64,000 nt of DNA. Source: CAWKCE01 sp032127035 (GTDB lineage Bacteria; Actinomycetota; Actinomycetes; JAHEKZ01). A program made the position numbers and the translations under genes. Location of the stretch: positions 248,001-312,000 of the forward strand of contig CAWKCE010000005.1 of the NCBI GenBank assembly GCA_963848085.1, in the 5' to 3' direction. The notes under the pieces were generated by a model, which was given only the letters and a program-made list of their open reading frames with translations, did not search any database and was not told the origin of the DNA. Positions 32,883 to 40,481 of this stretch are shown piece after piece. Each line of letters opens with the position of its first letter. Position 1 is the stretch's first letter.

Positions 32883-34189
32883 GTCGCCGGACGCAGTCGG
32901 CCCCGACCCGCTCGGGCCAGCGGCAGCTGTCGCCGTTCCTCGCTCTCGAGGGCGCGACGCTGCTGTCGGCCCTCGGGAACGGCGTCGCGATGGTCGCCAT
33001 GCCGTGGCTGGTGCTCGAGCTGACCGGTGACGCCGCTGCTGCGGGGCTAGTGGCGGGAGTGACCGCGCTCCCGATGCTGCTGTCGAGCCTGTTCTCCGGC
33101 ACCCTGGTCGACCGGTTCGGCCGCCGTCGCACGTCGGTCGTGTCGGACCTGCTGTCAGCCGTCTCGGCCGCCGGGATCCCCCTGGTCGCCCTCACCGGTG
33201 ACCTCACGTTCGGCTGGGTGCTGGGTCTGGCCGTGCTCGGCTCGGTGTTCGACCCCGCAGGCGTCACCGCCCGCGAGTCGATGCTGCCGGACGTCGCGAC
33301 CTCGGCCCGGCTGCCGCTCCGCCGGGTCAACGGCGTCCACGAAGCCGTCTGGGGACTGGCCTACCTGGTCGGACCCGCGGTAGGCGGCTTGCTGATCGCC
33401 GTCGTCGGGGCTGTCGACGCACTGTGGCTCATGTCGGCCGGCTTCTTCGCCTCCTCGGCGCTGCTCGCTTTGGTCCGGGTGCCTGGCGCCGGCCGGCCGC
33501 GGCCTACCGACCGTCCGGCCATCTGGGCCGGCACGGTCGAGGGGCTGCGCTTCGTGTGGAACGACCCGGTCCTTCGATCGGTCACGCTGCTGTCGACCGC
33601 GTTCGTCGCCATCGCGTACCCGATCCTCGGAGTCGTCCTGCCGTACGTGTTCCAGCAGGCGGACCAGCCGCAGCGGCTCGGGGTGCTGCTCATGGCCTTC
33701 AGCCTGGGCAGCATCGTGGGTGCGCTCGGGTACAGCGGGGTCGGGCACCGACTTCCGCAACGCGCGTCGTTCATCGTCGGCATGGTGGGCAACGCGGCGG
33801 TGCTGGCGTGGTTCGCGATCGACCCGCCCTTCGCCTGGCTGGTCGCGGGCGCCGTGCTCGGCGGCCTGTCCACCGGACCGATCAACCCCATCGTGAACTC
33901 CGCGCTCCAGCAGCGCACGCCGGAGACGCTGCGCGGACGCGTCATGGGGGTGCTGGTGTCGGTGGCATACGGCGTGGTCCCGCTGGGCTACCTCGTCGGC
34001 GGGGTCCTGGTCCAGCGGTTCGGGGCCGAGGTCACGTTCGTCCTCGCGACCCTAGTGAGCCTGGCGGCGGTGGTCGCCACCGTTCGTAACCGTGGCTTGC
34101 ACGGCATCGACCACCACGTCGACCTGCTCGAGCAGGCGGCGAGCGCCCCGTCGTCTCAGGACGACTCGGTGCCCTGCTCCCGCGACTGA
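32879..34189 (+). CDS. MFS exporter (EntS/multidrug type)
   Basis: Major facilitator protein, 436 residues with about 12 transmembrane helices. Family-typical loop VDRFGRRRTSVVSD between helices 2 and 3, and a later LRFVWNDPVLRSV segment as in MFS_3/EntS-like exporters. Coupled to the upstream tetR by a 4-base overlap, suggesting drug or metabolite efflux. The last 34 bases overlap the convergent DUF4229 gene. Substrate unknown; siderophore or quinone-like compounds are possible but not supported by neighbours. Confidence 0.85.
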   Translation: MSRRTQSAPTRSGQRQLSPFLALEGATLLSALGNGVAMVAMPWLVLELTGDAAAAGLVAGVTALPMLLSSLFSGTLVDRFGRRRTSVVSDLLSAVSAAGIPLVALTGDLTFGWVLGLAVLGSVFDPAGVTARESMLPDVATSARLPLRRVNGVHEAVWGLAYLVGPAVGGLLIAVVGAVDALWLMSAGFFASSALLALVRVPGAGRPRPTDRPAIWAGTVEGLRFVWNDPVLRSVTLLSTAFVAIAYPILGVVLPYVFQQADQPQRLGVLLMAFSLGSIVGALGYSGVGHRLPQRASFIVGMVGNAAVLAWFAIDPPFAWLVAGAVLGGLSTGPINPIVNSALQQRTPETLRGRVMGVLVSVAYGVVPLGYLVGGVLVQRFGAEVTFVLATLVSLAAVVATVRNRGLHGIDHHVDLLEQAASAPSSQDDSVPCSRD

Positions 34190-34482
34190 TCCGGCTCGGT
34201 GTCGCCGGCGGGCTGCGCGCGCTGCGCATCGTCCCAGGCGTCCTCCGCTGCCGCCCGCTCCGCGGCCTTTGCCTTGGCGCGTTCGGTCCGGGTGGTGATG
34301 GCGGTGGACACCGCATCCCGCTGTCGGGACAGGAGGAACACGCTGACGATCGCGGAGATGAAGGCCGCCACCACCAGGGCAACGAGCACATCCGCGCCCA
34401 CCACGGTCAGCAGCAGGAACGGCACCACGAACAGCAGGAACCGGAGCAACGTGTAGGTGAGCATGGGGTGGCGTTCGGACAC
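34156..34482 (-). CDS. DUF4229 small membrane protein
   Basis: Protein of 108 residues (GTG at 34482) or 102 (ATG at 34464). Two hydrophobic helices, LTYTLLRFLLFVVPFLLLTVVGA and LVALVVAAFISAIVSVFLL, are followed by an Arg/Ala/Glu-rich charged tail likely to form a coiled coil (TERAKAKAAERAAAEDAWDDA). The YTLLRFLLF opening matches the actinobacterial DUF4229 family, of unknown function. It overlaps the 3' end of the convergent MFS gene by 34 bases. It lies 35 bases downstream of the lrp stop, same strand, so may share its transcript. Confidence 0.72.
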   Translation of the reverse strand: MSERHPMLTYTLLRFLLFVVPFLLLTVVGADVLVALVVAAFISAIVSVFLLSRQRDAVSTAITTRTERAKAKAAERAAAEDAWDDAQRAQPAGDTEPDQSREQGTESS

Positions 34483-34517
34483 CGGGCCATTGTCGCTCAC
34501 CCCGTGGCGAGCAGCGG

Positions 34518-35081
34518 TCACGGGCCTCCCGCCTCGGCGGCCGGGCCCGCCTCGGGAAGCACCGCCCGGCCCTCCCACTTGGTCGACAGGACAACCGTCG
34601 TGTGCGTGCGCCCCACGCCAGCGATGCGGCGCAGCCGGCCCAGCAGGCCCTCCAGCGCGTCGATGTCGGGAACCCGCACCTTCACCACGTACGACTCGTC
34701 ACCGGCGACGAACCAGCAGTCCTCAATCTCGGGCAGCTCGACGAGGGCGGCCCCGATCTCGTCCTGGTCCCCGTAGTCGCTCTGCTCGATGCTCACCAGG
34801 GCAACCACACCCAGACCGAGCGCCGCCAGGTCCCACTCGGTCCGGTACCCCCGGATGATCCCGAGCTGCTCCATCCGCCGCACCCGGTCGGCCACGCTCG
34901 GTCCAGACAGCCCCACCGTCCGGGCGAGGTCGGCGTACGCGATCCGTGCGTTCGCGCGCAGCTCCAGCAGCAGCGCCCGGTCGACGTCGTCCAGGGGCTG
35001 GTCCCTCCGGCGGCCGCCGGGCCGAGGCGACCCCGCCGACCCGCCAGCCCCTGGGTCGGCCTCAGTCTCGAAGGTGCTCAT
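34518..35081 (-). CDS. Lrp/AsnC-family regulator
   Basis: Regulator of 187 residues. N-terminal AsnC-type helix-turn-helix (about 30-80): LDDVDRALLLELRANARIAYADLARTVGLSGPSVADRVRRMEQLGII. C-terminal RAM ligand-binding domain follows (VALVSIEQSDYG, VAGDESYVVKVRVPDIDALEGLL). It has a 30-residue Gly/Pro-rich N-terminal extension and a short Ala/Gly tail. ATG at 35081. A perfect 16-base palindrome lies 25 bases upstream, between this gene and a small divergent ORF. Probable autoregulator, with an amino acid as effector. Confidence 0.86.
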   Translation of the reverse strand: MSTFETEADPGAGGSAGSPRPGGRRRDQPLDDVDRALLLELRANARIAYADLARTVGLSGPSVADRVRRMEQLGIIRGYRTEWDLAALGLGVVALVSIEQSDYGDQDEIGAALVELPEIEDCWFVAGDESYVVKVRVPDIDALEGLLGRLRRIAGVGRTHTTVVLSTKWEGRAVLPEAGPAAEAGGP

Positions 35082-35105
35082 CCCTACCTACTTTGCTCTA
35101 GTTGC

Positions 35106-35121
35106 CATACTGATCAGTATG
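35106..35121. promoter_or_regulatory. 16-bp perfect palindrome, probable Lrp operator
   Basis: CATACTGATCAGTATG, fully self-complementary, in an AT-rich island 25 bases upstream of lrp and 64 bases before the divergent small ORF. Its location and length suit an Lrp/AsnC dimer site controlling both directions. Confidence 0.6.
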
Positions 35122-35157
35122 CCTTAGCATTACAGGCAGAGAGGCGCTAAGGCCTCT
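35121..35157 (+). promoter_or_regulatory. Two mutually exclusive hairpins before the small ORF
   Basis: GCCTTAGC (35121-35128) can pair with GCTAAGGC (35146-35153), or AGAGGC (35140-35145) can pair with GCCTCT (35152-35157). The two stems share bases, so only one forms at a time. It could be attenuator-like or chance. Confidence 0.3.
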
Positions 35158-35184
35158 GATTCCCCGAAAACGGAGTTGAGACAC

Positions 35185-35313
35185 ATGATTCCCTCGCTCG
35201 AGATCGCTCGCGCGCACATCCGCACCCTCGAGGTCGAGGCTGAGCGGGCCCGCACCCGGACGTCGTTCCGCTCCCGTCGCCGGGTGCGTGACTTCATCCG
35301 TCGCGCGCACTGA
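35185..35313 (+). CDS. Small basic ORF, 42 residues, divergent from lrp
   Basis: ATG at 35185 with GGAG upstream opens a frame that starts MIPSLEIARAHIRTLEVEAE and ends in an Arg-rich tail containing SFRSRRRVRDFIRRAH. It would be an amphipathic, strongly basic helix-forming peptide. No family recognised. Support: start signal, Lrp palindrome upstream, alternative hairpins in the leader, and a terminator-like hairpin about 95 bases after the stop. It may be a real small protein or a regulatory leader. Codon third positions are mostly G/C as in neighbours, which fits coding but is weak evidence at this length. Confidence 0.5.
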   Translation: MIPSLEIARAHIRTLEVEAERARTRTSFRSRRRVRDFIRRAH

Positions 35314-35598
35314 CCCATCCCACCGCTGAACTGATCCGCGCGCCACCGGTTCGCCGACGCGCAGGAGACCTCCTCGGGCAGCGCCCGAGATCCGACGCCC
35401 TCGACCTCCCCCCGGCCCTGCGCCGAGGGGTGGCCGGGGGCGTCGTCGTTGCGCCTTGTCGGCCGGCGACGGCTCGCGACGAGCGCCGGCACTGCGCCCC
35501 GCCATCCGGAGTCGGCAGCATTGGTGTGACCCGGTTACCCTGGACACGTCCATCGCGCACGATCGCGCCCACGGGCGTCGACCGACCAGGAGGCCGCC
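35314..35598. other. 285-base gap with terminator and promoter, otherwise no gene seen
   Basis: Contains a GC hairpin at 35409-35440 and, near the right end, TACCCT (35536-35541) as a possible -10 for the next gene. Nothing else recognised. Confidence 0.5.
35409..35440 (+). terminator. GC hairpin, probable terminator of the small ORF
   Basis: Nine-base perfect stem CCCCCGGCC (35409-35417) / GGCCGGGGG (35432-35440) with a 14-base loop, and flanking CGACGCC/GGCGTCG that can extend the pairing. Followed by CGTCGTCGTT. Confidence 0.55.
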
Positions 35599-35847
35599 AT
35601 GCTGAAGGCGCTGCTGTTCGTCGTCGCACTGGGTGCCGTGGTCTTCCTGGTGATCTCCATGATCCAGCGTCGAGGCGGTGGTGGCGGCGGCCAGCTGCGC
35701 AAGCGCGGACCGGTCGCACCGGACGACGACCCTCAGTTCCTGCGCGGCCTCGACGACCAGCTCTGGCAGGAGAAACGCCGTCGACGGCCGAACCAGGACG
35801 GAACCGAGGGCCAGCCCGACAGCACCGGAGAACCGGGCGCCGCTTGA
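35599..35847 (+). CDS. Small single-span membrane protein, unknown function
   Basis: Protein of 82 residues. An N-terminal hydrophobic helix (LKALLFVVALGAVVFLVISMI) is followed by a Gly/Arg-rich hinge and a hydrophilic tail containing DDDPQFLRGLDDQLWQEKRRRR. ATG at 35599 follows AGGAGGCC, a strong ribosome binding site. Similar short proteins next to cytochrome c maturation genes occur in actinobacteria, but I do not recognise a named family. Convergent with ccsB, 30 bases apart. Confidence 0.7.
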   Translation: MLKALLFVVALGAVVFLVISMIQRRGGGGGGQLRKRGPVAPDDDPQFLRGLDDQLWQEKRRRRPNQDGTEGQPDSTGEPGAA

Positions 35848-35877
35848 CGACCCCACCGGGCCGGCGGCCGAGACCCG

Positions 35878-36897
35878 TCAGAGCCCGGCGTAGGAGTGGA
35901 AGCCCGAGAAGAAGATGTTCACTCCCACGAAGTTGAACACGAACGCCACGAAGCCCACCAACGCGATCAGCGCGGCCGAGCGGCCACGCCACCCGGCTGT
36001 GGCACGCGCGTGCAGGTAGGCGGCGAAGATGACCAACGTGACGAACGACCAGGTCTCCTTGGGGTCCCAGCCCCAGTACCGGCCCCACGCGTCCTCCGCC
36101 CAGATCGCCCCCGACACCAGGACGAAGAACCACAAGGGGAAGGCGAACGCGTAGGCGCGGTACGCCGTCCGGTCCAGCGACTGCGAGGACGGCAGCCGCC
36201 GGGCCAAGGCGTCTCGTACTCCGCCGGTCGTCGACGTCAGCGACCGGCGCTCGTAGCGGTCGGCCAGCAGGAACATCACGGTTGCGGCCGTCCCCACGGT
36301 GAAGACGCCCGCCGCCAACGTGGCGGCAGAGACGTGGATCCACAGCCAGGTCGACTTCAGCGCGGGGACCAGGTCGGCAGCAGGGACGTAGAACTGCACG
36401 ACCGCGACACCCAGGGCCACCAGCGCAGCGCCAGCGATAACACCGCCCAGGTGCCCGACGCGTCGTCCGCGCACCAGCAGGAAGCCAAAGACGGTGAGCG
36501 TCCACCACGACCCGGCCAGCACGAACTCGTACATGTTGCCCCACGGTGGTCGCCCTGCGGCGAGTCCACGGGCCACCAGTGCCACCGTGAGCAGCAGCCA
36601 TGCCAGCGCGGTCAGCGAGATGCCGATCCGGCCCCAGCGCTCGTCGTCCCGCTCACCAAGAGCGGGGCCGGGCGGCGTGGCCACCGCGACGGCGGACCGG
36701 TCATCGACCACTGAGTCCGACGCGGGCGTGGCGGCCGCGCGCCGTCGCACGGAAACCGAGCGAGCCGCCTCAGCCGCGCGTACGCGACCGGACCCGAGTG
36801 CCAGGTCTGCGGCGAACGCCACCATGGCAAGTGTCAGCACCGCCATCGCGCCGTAGACGGCAACGTTGCTTGCCTGCGCAAGGGTCTGGCTGGTCAC
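35878..36897 (-). CDS. ccsB: Cytochrome c biogenesis protein CcsB (CcsA/ResC type)
   Basis: System II haem-handling membrane protein, 339 residues. The tryptophan-rich WWD motif is present as WGRYWGWDPKETWS, between conserved His-containing helices (WIHVSAATLA; later AAYLHARAT). An N-terminal helix and a variable basic loop precede the core. GTG at 36897 overlaps the resB stop (GTGA). It works with ResB to export and attach haem to apocytochromes c outside the membrane. Last gene of the hemL-to-ccsB unit. Confidence 0.9.
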   Translation of the reverse strand: MTSQTLAQASNVAVYGAMAVLTLAMVAFAADLALGSGRVRAAEAARSVSVRRRAAATPASDSVVDDRSAVAVATPPGPALGERDDERWGRIGISLTALAWLLLTVALVARGLAAGRPPWGNMYEFVLAGSWWTLTVFGFLLVRGRRVGHLGGVIAGAALVALGVAVVQFYVPAADLVPALKSTWLWIHVSAATLAAGVFTVGTAATVMFLLADRYERRSLTSTTGGVRDALARRLPSSQSLDRTAYRAYAFAFPLWFFVLVSGAIWAEDAWGRYWGWDPKETWSFVTLVIFAAYLHARATAGWRGRSAALIALVGFVAFVFNFVGVNIFFSGFHSYAGL

Positions 36898-38474
36898 CGC
36901 TGCTCCTCACCGGCAGGCGCGACCTCCGCGACCGCCAACGCCACAACCTGGTCCACCTCGGCCGCCAGCCCGGAGTCCTCCGTGCGGGCCAGCCCGGCAC
37001 CGGTGACGAGAGTACGGCCCGTCTCGTCCGGCGTCACCCGGACCCAGACCCGGCGTCGGCGGACGGTCAGCGAGACCACAACACCGGCGATCGCACCGAC
37101 CGCACCGACCAGCACCCAGAACCGACCGGGGTCCCGGGCCACCTGGAAGTTGCCGAACTCGCTCACGCCGTCGAACGTGATCGAGCCCTGACCGCCGGCG
37201 AGCTGCCAGGACTCACCAGGGTCGAGCGCGCGGTTTCCGAGCTGTTCGAGGTCAGCGGTCTCGAGCGCGTAGATGTTCTGCGCCACGCCGTCGTCCAGGC
37301 CCAGGTCGCCAGTCCACGCGCCGAGGTAGACGCGGGGCGCGTCGTCCTCCGGGAAGGTCGACGCCGGGCCGAGCAGCGGGTCGACCTGCGACGGCGCCGT
37401 CGGGGTGAACCGGACCTGGAACGCCAGCTGGTCCGGCTGGGCGTCGGGCACCTTGACCACACCGGTGGAGGTGAAGGCCGCGTCCTGCGGCAGTGTGGGC
37501 ACAGCGCCGGAGAAGACGACGTCACCATTGCCGTCGCGCACCGTGAACCGTGGCGCGTAGCCGGTGCCCAGCAGGAAGACCTTGCTGCCGTCGACGCCGA
37601 GCGGGTGGTTCACCGAGATCTGGACCGGAACCTCGGCCGCCCCCGGGCTGTCGGTCACGGTGACGTCAGCGGCGAAGGCCGACGGCTGGCCGCGTCGCGG
37701 CCCGTCAGTCAGGTATGAGGCGTCGAGCGCATCGAGCCGGAACGAGAACGGGGCGAGCATCGACTCGTCGAACCGACGCCCGGGCTGGAAGGTGTCGTAC
37801 TGCGACAACGTGTTGGAGAACCCCTGACCCTCCACGACGACCACTGTTCCCTTGTAGCCGAGCAAGGCGCTGACCCCGAGGCCAACGAGCAGGAGCAGCA
37901 AGGACACGTGGAAGACGAGGTTCCCCGACTCCCGGAGGTAGCCCTTCTCCGCGGCCAGGCTGAGGCCGTCCTCGGACGTCCGGACCCGGAACCGCCGCTT
38001 GGTCAGCGACGTGGCGACGGCCGCCACGACCGCCTGCGGGTCTGCGGCATCAACGGTCGCCGACCGGTGCACGGGAAGCCGGTGCAGGTTCCGCGGCGCC
38101 GGCGGAGGCAGCGACCGGACGGCCCGCCAGTGCGCTCGCACCCGGGGGACGATGCAGCCGACCAGCGACACCGTCAGCAGCAGGTAGATCGCGGCGAACC
38201 ACGGGGCGGCATAGACGTCGAACATGGACAGCGAGTCAAGGACCCGCGCCAGCGTCGGGTCGTTGGTGAAGAAGTCCTGCACCTTCAGGGGGGAGACACC
38301 GCGCTGCGGGAAGACCGAGCCCGGCACGGCCGCAACGGCCAGCAGGAACAGCAGGATCAGCGCCACCCGCATCGAGGTCAGCTGGCGCCACACCCAGCGC
38401 GCTGCCCCCACCGCGCCCAGCGACGGCGGGCGAATGGGTGCGTCCGTTGCGAACGGGTCGAGGTCGGCCGCCAC
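36894..38474 (-). CDS. resB: Cytochrome c biogenesis protein ResB
   Basis: Membrane protein of 526 residues. N-terminal helices include VALILLFLLAVAAVPGSVFPQRG, followed by the ResB landmark SPLKVQDFF. Then come two further spans, a large extracytoplasmic domain (VDGSKVFLLGTGYAPRFTV) and a C-terminal span ending in a cytoplasmic tail. The GTG at 38474 shares its first base with the ccdA stop codon (TAGTG). An open frame continues upstream but overlaps ccdA and is not used. Partner of CcsB in System II cytochrome c assembly. Confidence 0.9.
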   Translation of the reverse strand: MAADLDPFATDAPIRPPSLGAVGAARWVWRQLTSMRVALILLFLLAVAAVPGSVFPQRGVSPLKVQDFFTNDPTLARVLDSLSMFDVYAAPWFAAIYLLLTVSLVGCIVPRVRAHWRAVRSLPPPAPRNLHRLPVHRSATVDAADPQAVVAAVATSLTKRRFRVRTSEDGLSLAAEKGYLRESGNLVFHVSLLLLLVGLGVSALLGYKGTVVVVEGQGFSNTLSQYDTFQPGRRFDESMLAPFSFRLDALDASYLTDGPRRGQPSAFAADVTVTDSPGAAEVPVQISVNHPLGVDGSKVFLLGTGYAPRFTVRDGNGDVVFSGAVPTLPQDAAFTSTGVVKVPDAQPDQLAFQVRFTPTAPSQVDPLLGPASTFPEDDAPRVYLGAWTGDLGLDDGVAQNIYALETADLEQLGNRALDPGESWQLAGGQGSITFDGVSEFGNFQVARDPGRFWVLVGAVGAIAGVVVSLTVRRRRVWVRVTPDETGRTLVTGAGLARTEDSGLAAEVDQVVALAVAEVAPAGEEQR

Positions 38475-39241
38475 TACAGGAAGGTCCCGAACGCATTGGT
38501 CCAGACCCGCATCTTGATCGCCAGGGTCTCCCACCAGCCGGTGGCCATCAGCAGCCCGAGCACGACCAGCATCGACCCACCCAGCCTCATGACCGCGACG
38601 TAGTGCCGTTTGAGGAAGGACATGGCGCCGGCAGTCCGTCCGAACGCCAGTGCCACCACCAGGAAGGGCAGCCCGAGACCGATGCAGTAGACCGCGGTCA
38701 GGAGGGCGCCGCGGGCTGCACTGGCCTGGTCGACAGCGAGGGTCTGGACCGCACCCAACGTGGGGCCGATGCACGGCGTCCAACCGATGCCAAACAGCAC
38801 GCCCAGCATCGGTGCCCCCGCCAGCCCAACCGCCGGTCGCTGCTGCGGGTGCCACGTGCGGTTCAGCCACGGCAGCACGCCCATGAACGCCAGCCCGAAC
38901 AGGATCGTCACCACCCCGAGCACGCGCGTGATCGGTTCGGCGTACTCGAGGAGCACCGAGCCGAGGCTGCCGAACAGCGCGCCGAACGAGATGAAGACGG
39001 CGCTGAAGCCGACGATGAACAGCGATGTCCCGAGGAGCAGCCGGCCGCGGCGGGCGTCGGCGAGGTCGAGGCCGACCATCCCGGTCACATACGACAGGTA
39101 GGCGGGCACGAGTGGCAGTACGCACGGCGAGAGGAACGACACCACACCTGCCGCCAGCGCAAAGACCATCGCGAGCAGCAGCGAGCCGGACAGCACGGTC
39201 TCGGTCACCGTGTCGCTTGCGAGGACGAGCTGCGTCGTCAC
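38474..39241 (-). CDS. ccdA: Cytochrome c biogenesis protein CcdA (thiol reductant carrier)
   Basis: Membrane protein of 255 residues with about six helices that passes reducing equivalents from the cytoplasm to extracytoplasmic thioredoxins. Conserved SFLSPCVLPLVPAYLSYVTG carries the first redox Cys, and GIGWTPCIGPTLGAV the second, as in CcdA. GTG at 39241 overlaps the tlpA stop (GTGA). Together with TlpA it keeps apocytochrome cysteines reduced for haem ligation. Confidence 0.92.
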   Translation of the reverse strand: MTTQLVLASDTVTETVLSGSLLLAMVFALAAGVVSFLSPCVLPLVPAYLSYVTGMVGLDLADARRGRLLLGTSLFIVGFSAVFISFGALFGSLGSVLLEYAEPITRVLGVVTILFGLAFMGVLPWLNRTWHPQQRPAVGLAGAPMLGVLFGIGWTPCIGPTLGAVQTLAVDQASAARGALLTAVYCIGLGLPFLVVALAFGRTAGAMSFLKRHYVAVMRLGGSMLVVLGLLMATGWWETLAIKMRVWTNAFGTFL

Positions 39242-39822
39242 GCCGGCTCCGCGGCGACTTCGTCGACCAGTCGTTTGAGCTCGCTGTAGGTGGTGGGACC
39301 AAGCACCCGCGCAGCCACGCGGCCTTCGCGGTCGATCACCAAGGTCGACGGGATCGCGCTCGGCGGCAGGCTGCCCCGGAACTGCAGGAGCAGCCGGCCA
39401 TCGGTGTCGACCAGGCTGGGATAGGTGATGGCGAAGCGGCGCTCGAACGCCGTGGCCGCCGCCAGGTCGTCCCGGGTGTTGATGCCGACGAATCGAACGC
39501 CGTCGCGCCGGGTGTCGTCGTACACCCCTTGCAGGTAGGGGGCTTCCTCACGGCAGGGGGCGCACCAGGATCCCCACACGTTGAGAACCACCACGTCGCC
39601 CTGCAGCTCCGACAGGGCGAGCTGCTCGCCGTCCAGCGTGGTGCCGGACAGCTCCGGTGCCGGTTCACGTGCCGCCGGGTCGACGACCGACAGGCTGCCG
39701 TCGCCGCTGACGAACCCCTGGCCGTCCCCTCCCGCGGGGGTTGGCCCGGCGGTGCTGCAGCCGGCAACCAACGCCAGGGCGACGGCCCCGACGACCCCCC
39801 ACGGAAGCCGGGATCTGCTCAT
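39238..39822 (-). CDS. tlpA: TlpA/ResA-like thiol-disulfide lipoprotein
   Basis: Extracytoplasmic thioredoxin of 194 residues with a signal peptide and lipobox (ALVAGC). The active site is WCAPC within VLNVWGSWCAPCREEAPYLQGVYD, with the cis-Pro region IPSTLVIDREGRV. It reduces the CxxCH cysteines of apocytochromes using electrons from CcdA. ATG at 39822 overlaps the phosphatase stop (ATGA); a longer frame upstream would bury the signal peptide. Confidence 0.9.
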   Translation of the reverse strand: MSRSRLPWGVVGAVALALVAGCSTAGPTPAGGDGQGFVSGDGSLSVVDPAAREPAPELSGTTLDGEQLALSELQGDVVVLNVWGSWCAPCREEAPYLQGVYDDTRRDGVRFVGINTRDDLAAATAFERRFAITYPSLVDTDGRLLLQFRGSLPPSAIPSTLVIDREGRVAARVLGPTTYSELKRLVDEVAAEPA

Positions 39823-40481
39823 GCTCCGGGCAGCGTCCGCGTGCCCTCGGGCAGCAGGTCGCGAGCGGGCTCGGCGTACGACACCGCAACGATGGCGGTG
39901 TCGGCGTACGTGAAGGACGTGATGCTGGCGACCGAGCACTCCCGCTTGCGTGGGTCGTGCCACAGGCGTCGGTTCTCCACGGCAGAGCGCACGACCCAGA
40001 TCGGCAGCTGGTGGCTCACGAGGAGCGCCTCGGCACCGCGGGCGCGGTCGCGAGCATCGGCCATCACCCCGAGCATGCGGCGCACCTGGTCGGTGTAGCG
40101 CTCCCCCCAGGACGGTCGGAACGGGTTGCGCAGGTGCTTCCAGTGCGTCGGGCGGGTCAGCGCGCCGTCCCCGACGCCGAAGGTGAGGCCCTCGAAGACG
40201 TTCGCCGCCTCGATCAGCCGGTCGTCGACGTCGACGGCCACCCCGTGCTCGGCGGCGATCGGCTCAGCCGTCTCCTGGGCGCGATCGAGGGGTGAGGCCA
40301 CGACCACAGTGATCGGGTTCCCGGCGAGGTGCTCGGCGATCCGTGCCGCCATCAGCCGACCGCGGTCTGACAGGTGGAAGTTGGGCAGCCGCCCGTAGAG
40401 AACGCCGTCGGGGTTGTGGACCTCGCCGTGTCGCAGGAGGTGGACGGTGGTGAGCTCTTCGCCTTGGTGGTCGGTGGTCAT
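39819..40481 (-). CDS. Histidine phosphatase family protein
   Basis: Phosphoglycerate-mutase-like phosphatase, 220 residues. Catalytic HLLRHGEVHNP with the phospho-accepting His, SPLDRAQETAEPI, LIEAANVFEGLTFG and a later LLVSHQLPIWVV containing the second His. ATG at 40481 overlaps the hemL stop by one base. Its place between hemL and tlpA corresponds, from memory, to Rv0525 of M. tuberculosis. The substrate is unknown. The tight coupling suggests a link with haem or cytochrome supply, but it may be only positional. Confidence 0.85.
   Translation of the reverse strand: MTTDHQGEELTTVHLLRHGEVHNPDGVLYGRLPNFHLSDRGRLMAARIAEHLAGNPITVVVASPLDRAQETAEPIAAEHGVAVDVDDRLIEAANVFEGLTFGVGDGALTRPTHWKHLRNPFRPSWGERYTDQVRRMLGVMADARDRARGAEALLVSHQLPIWVVRSAVENRRLWHDPRKRECSVASITSFTYADTAIVAVSYAEPARDLLPEGTRTLPGA

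Noticed and set aside
38475..39302. Upstream extension of the resB frame through ccdA
   Set aside because: The extension lacks motifs and overlaps ccdA, which has both redox Cys motifs; the TAGTG junction gives a natural resB start.
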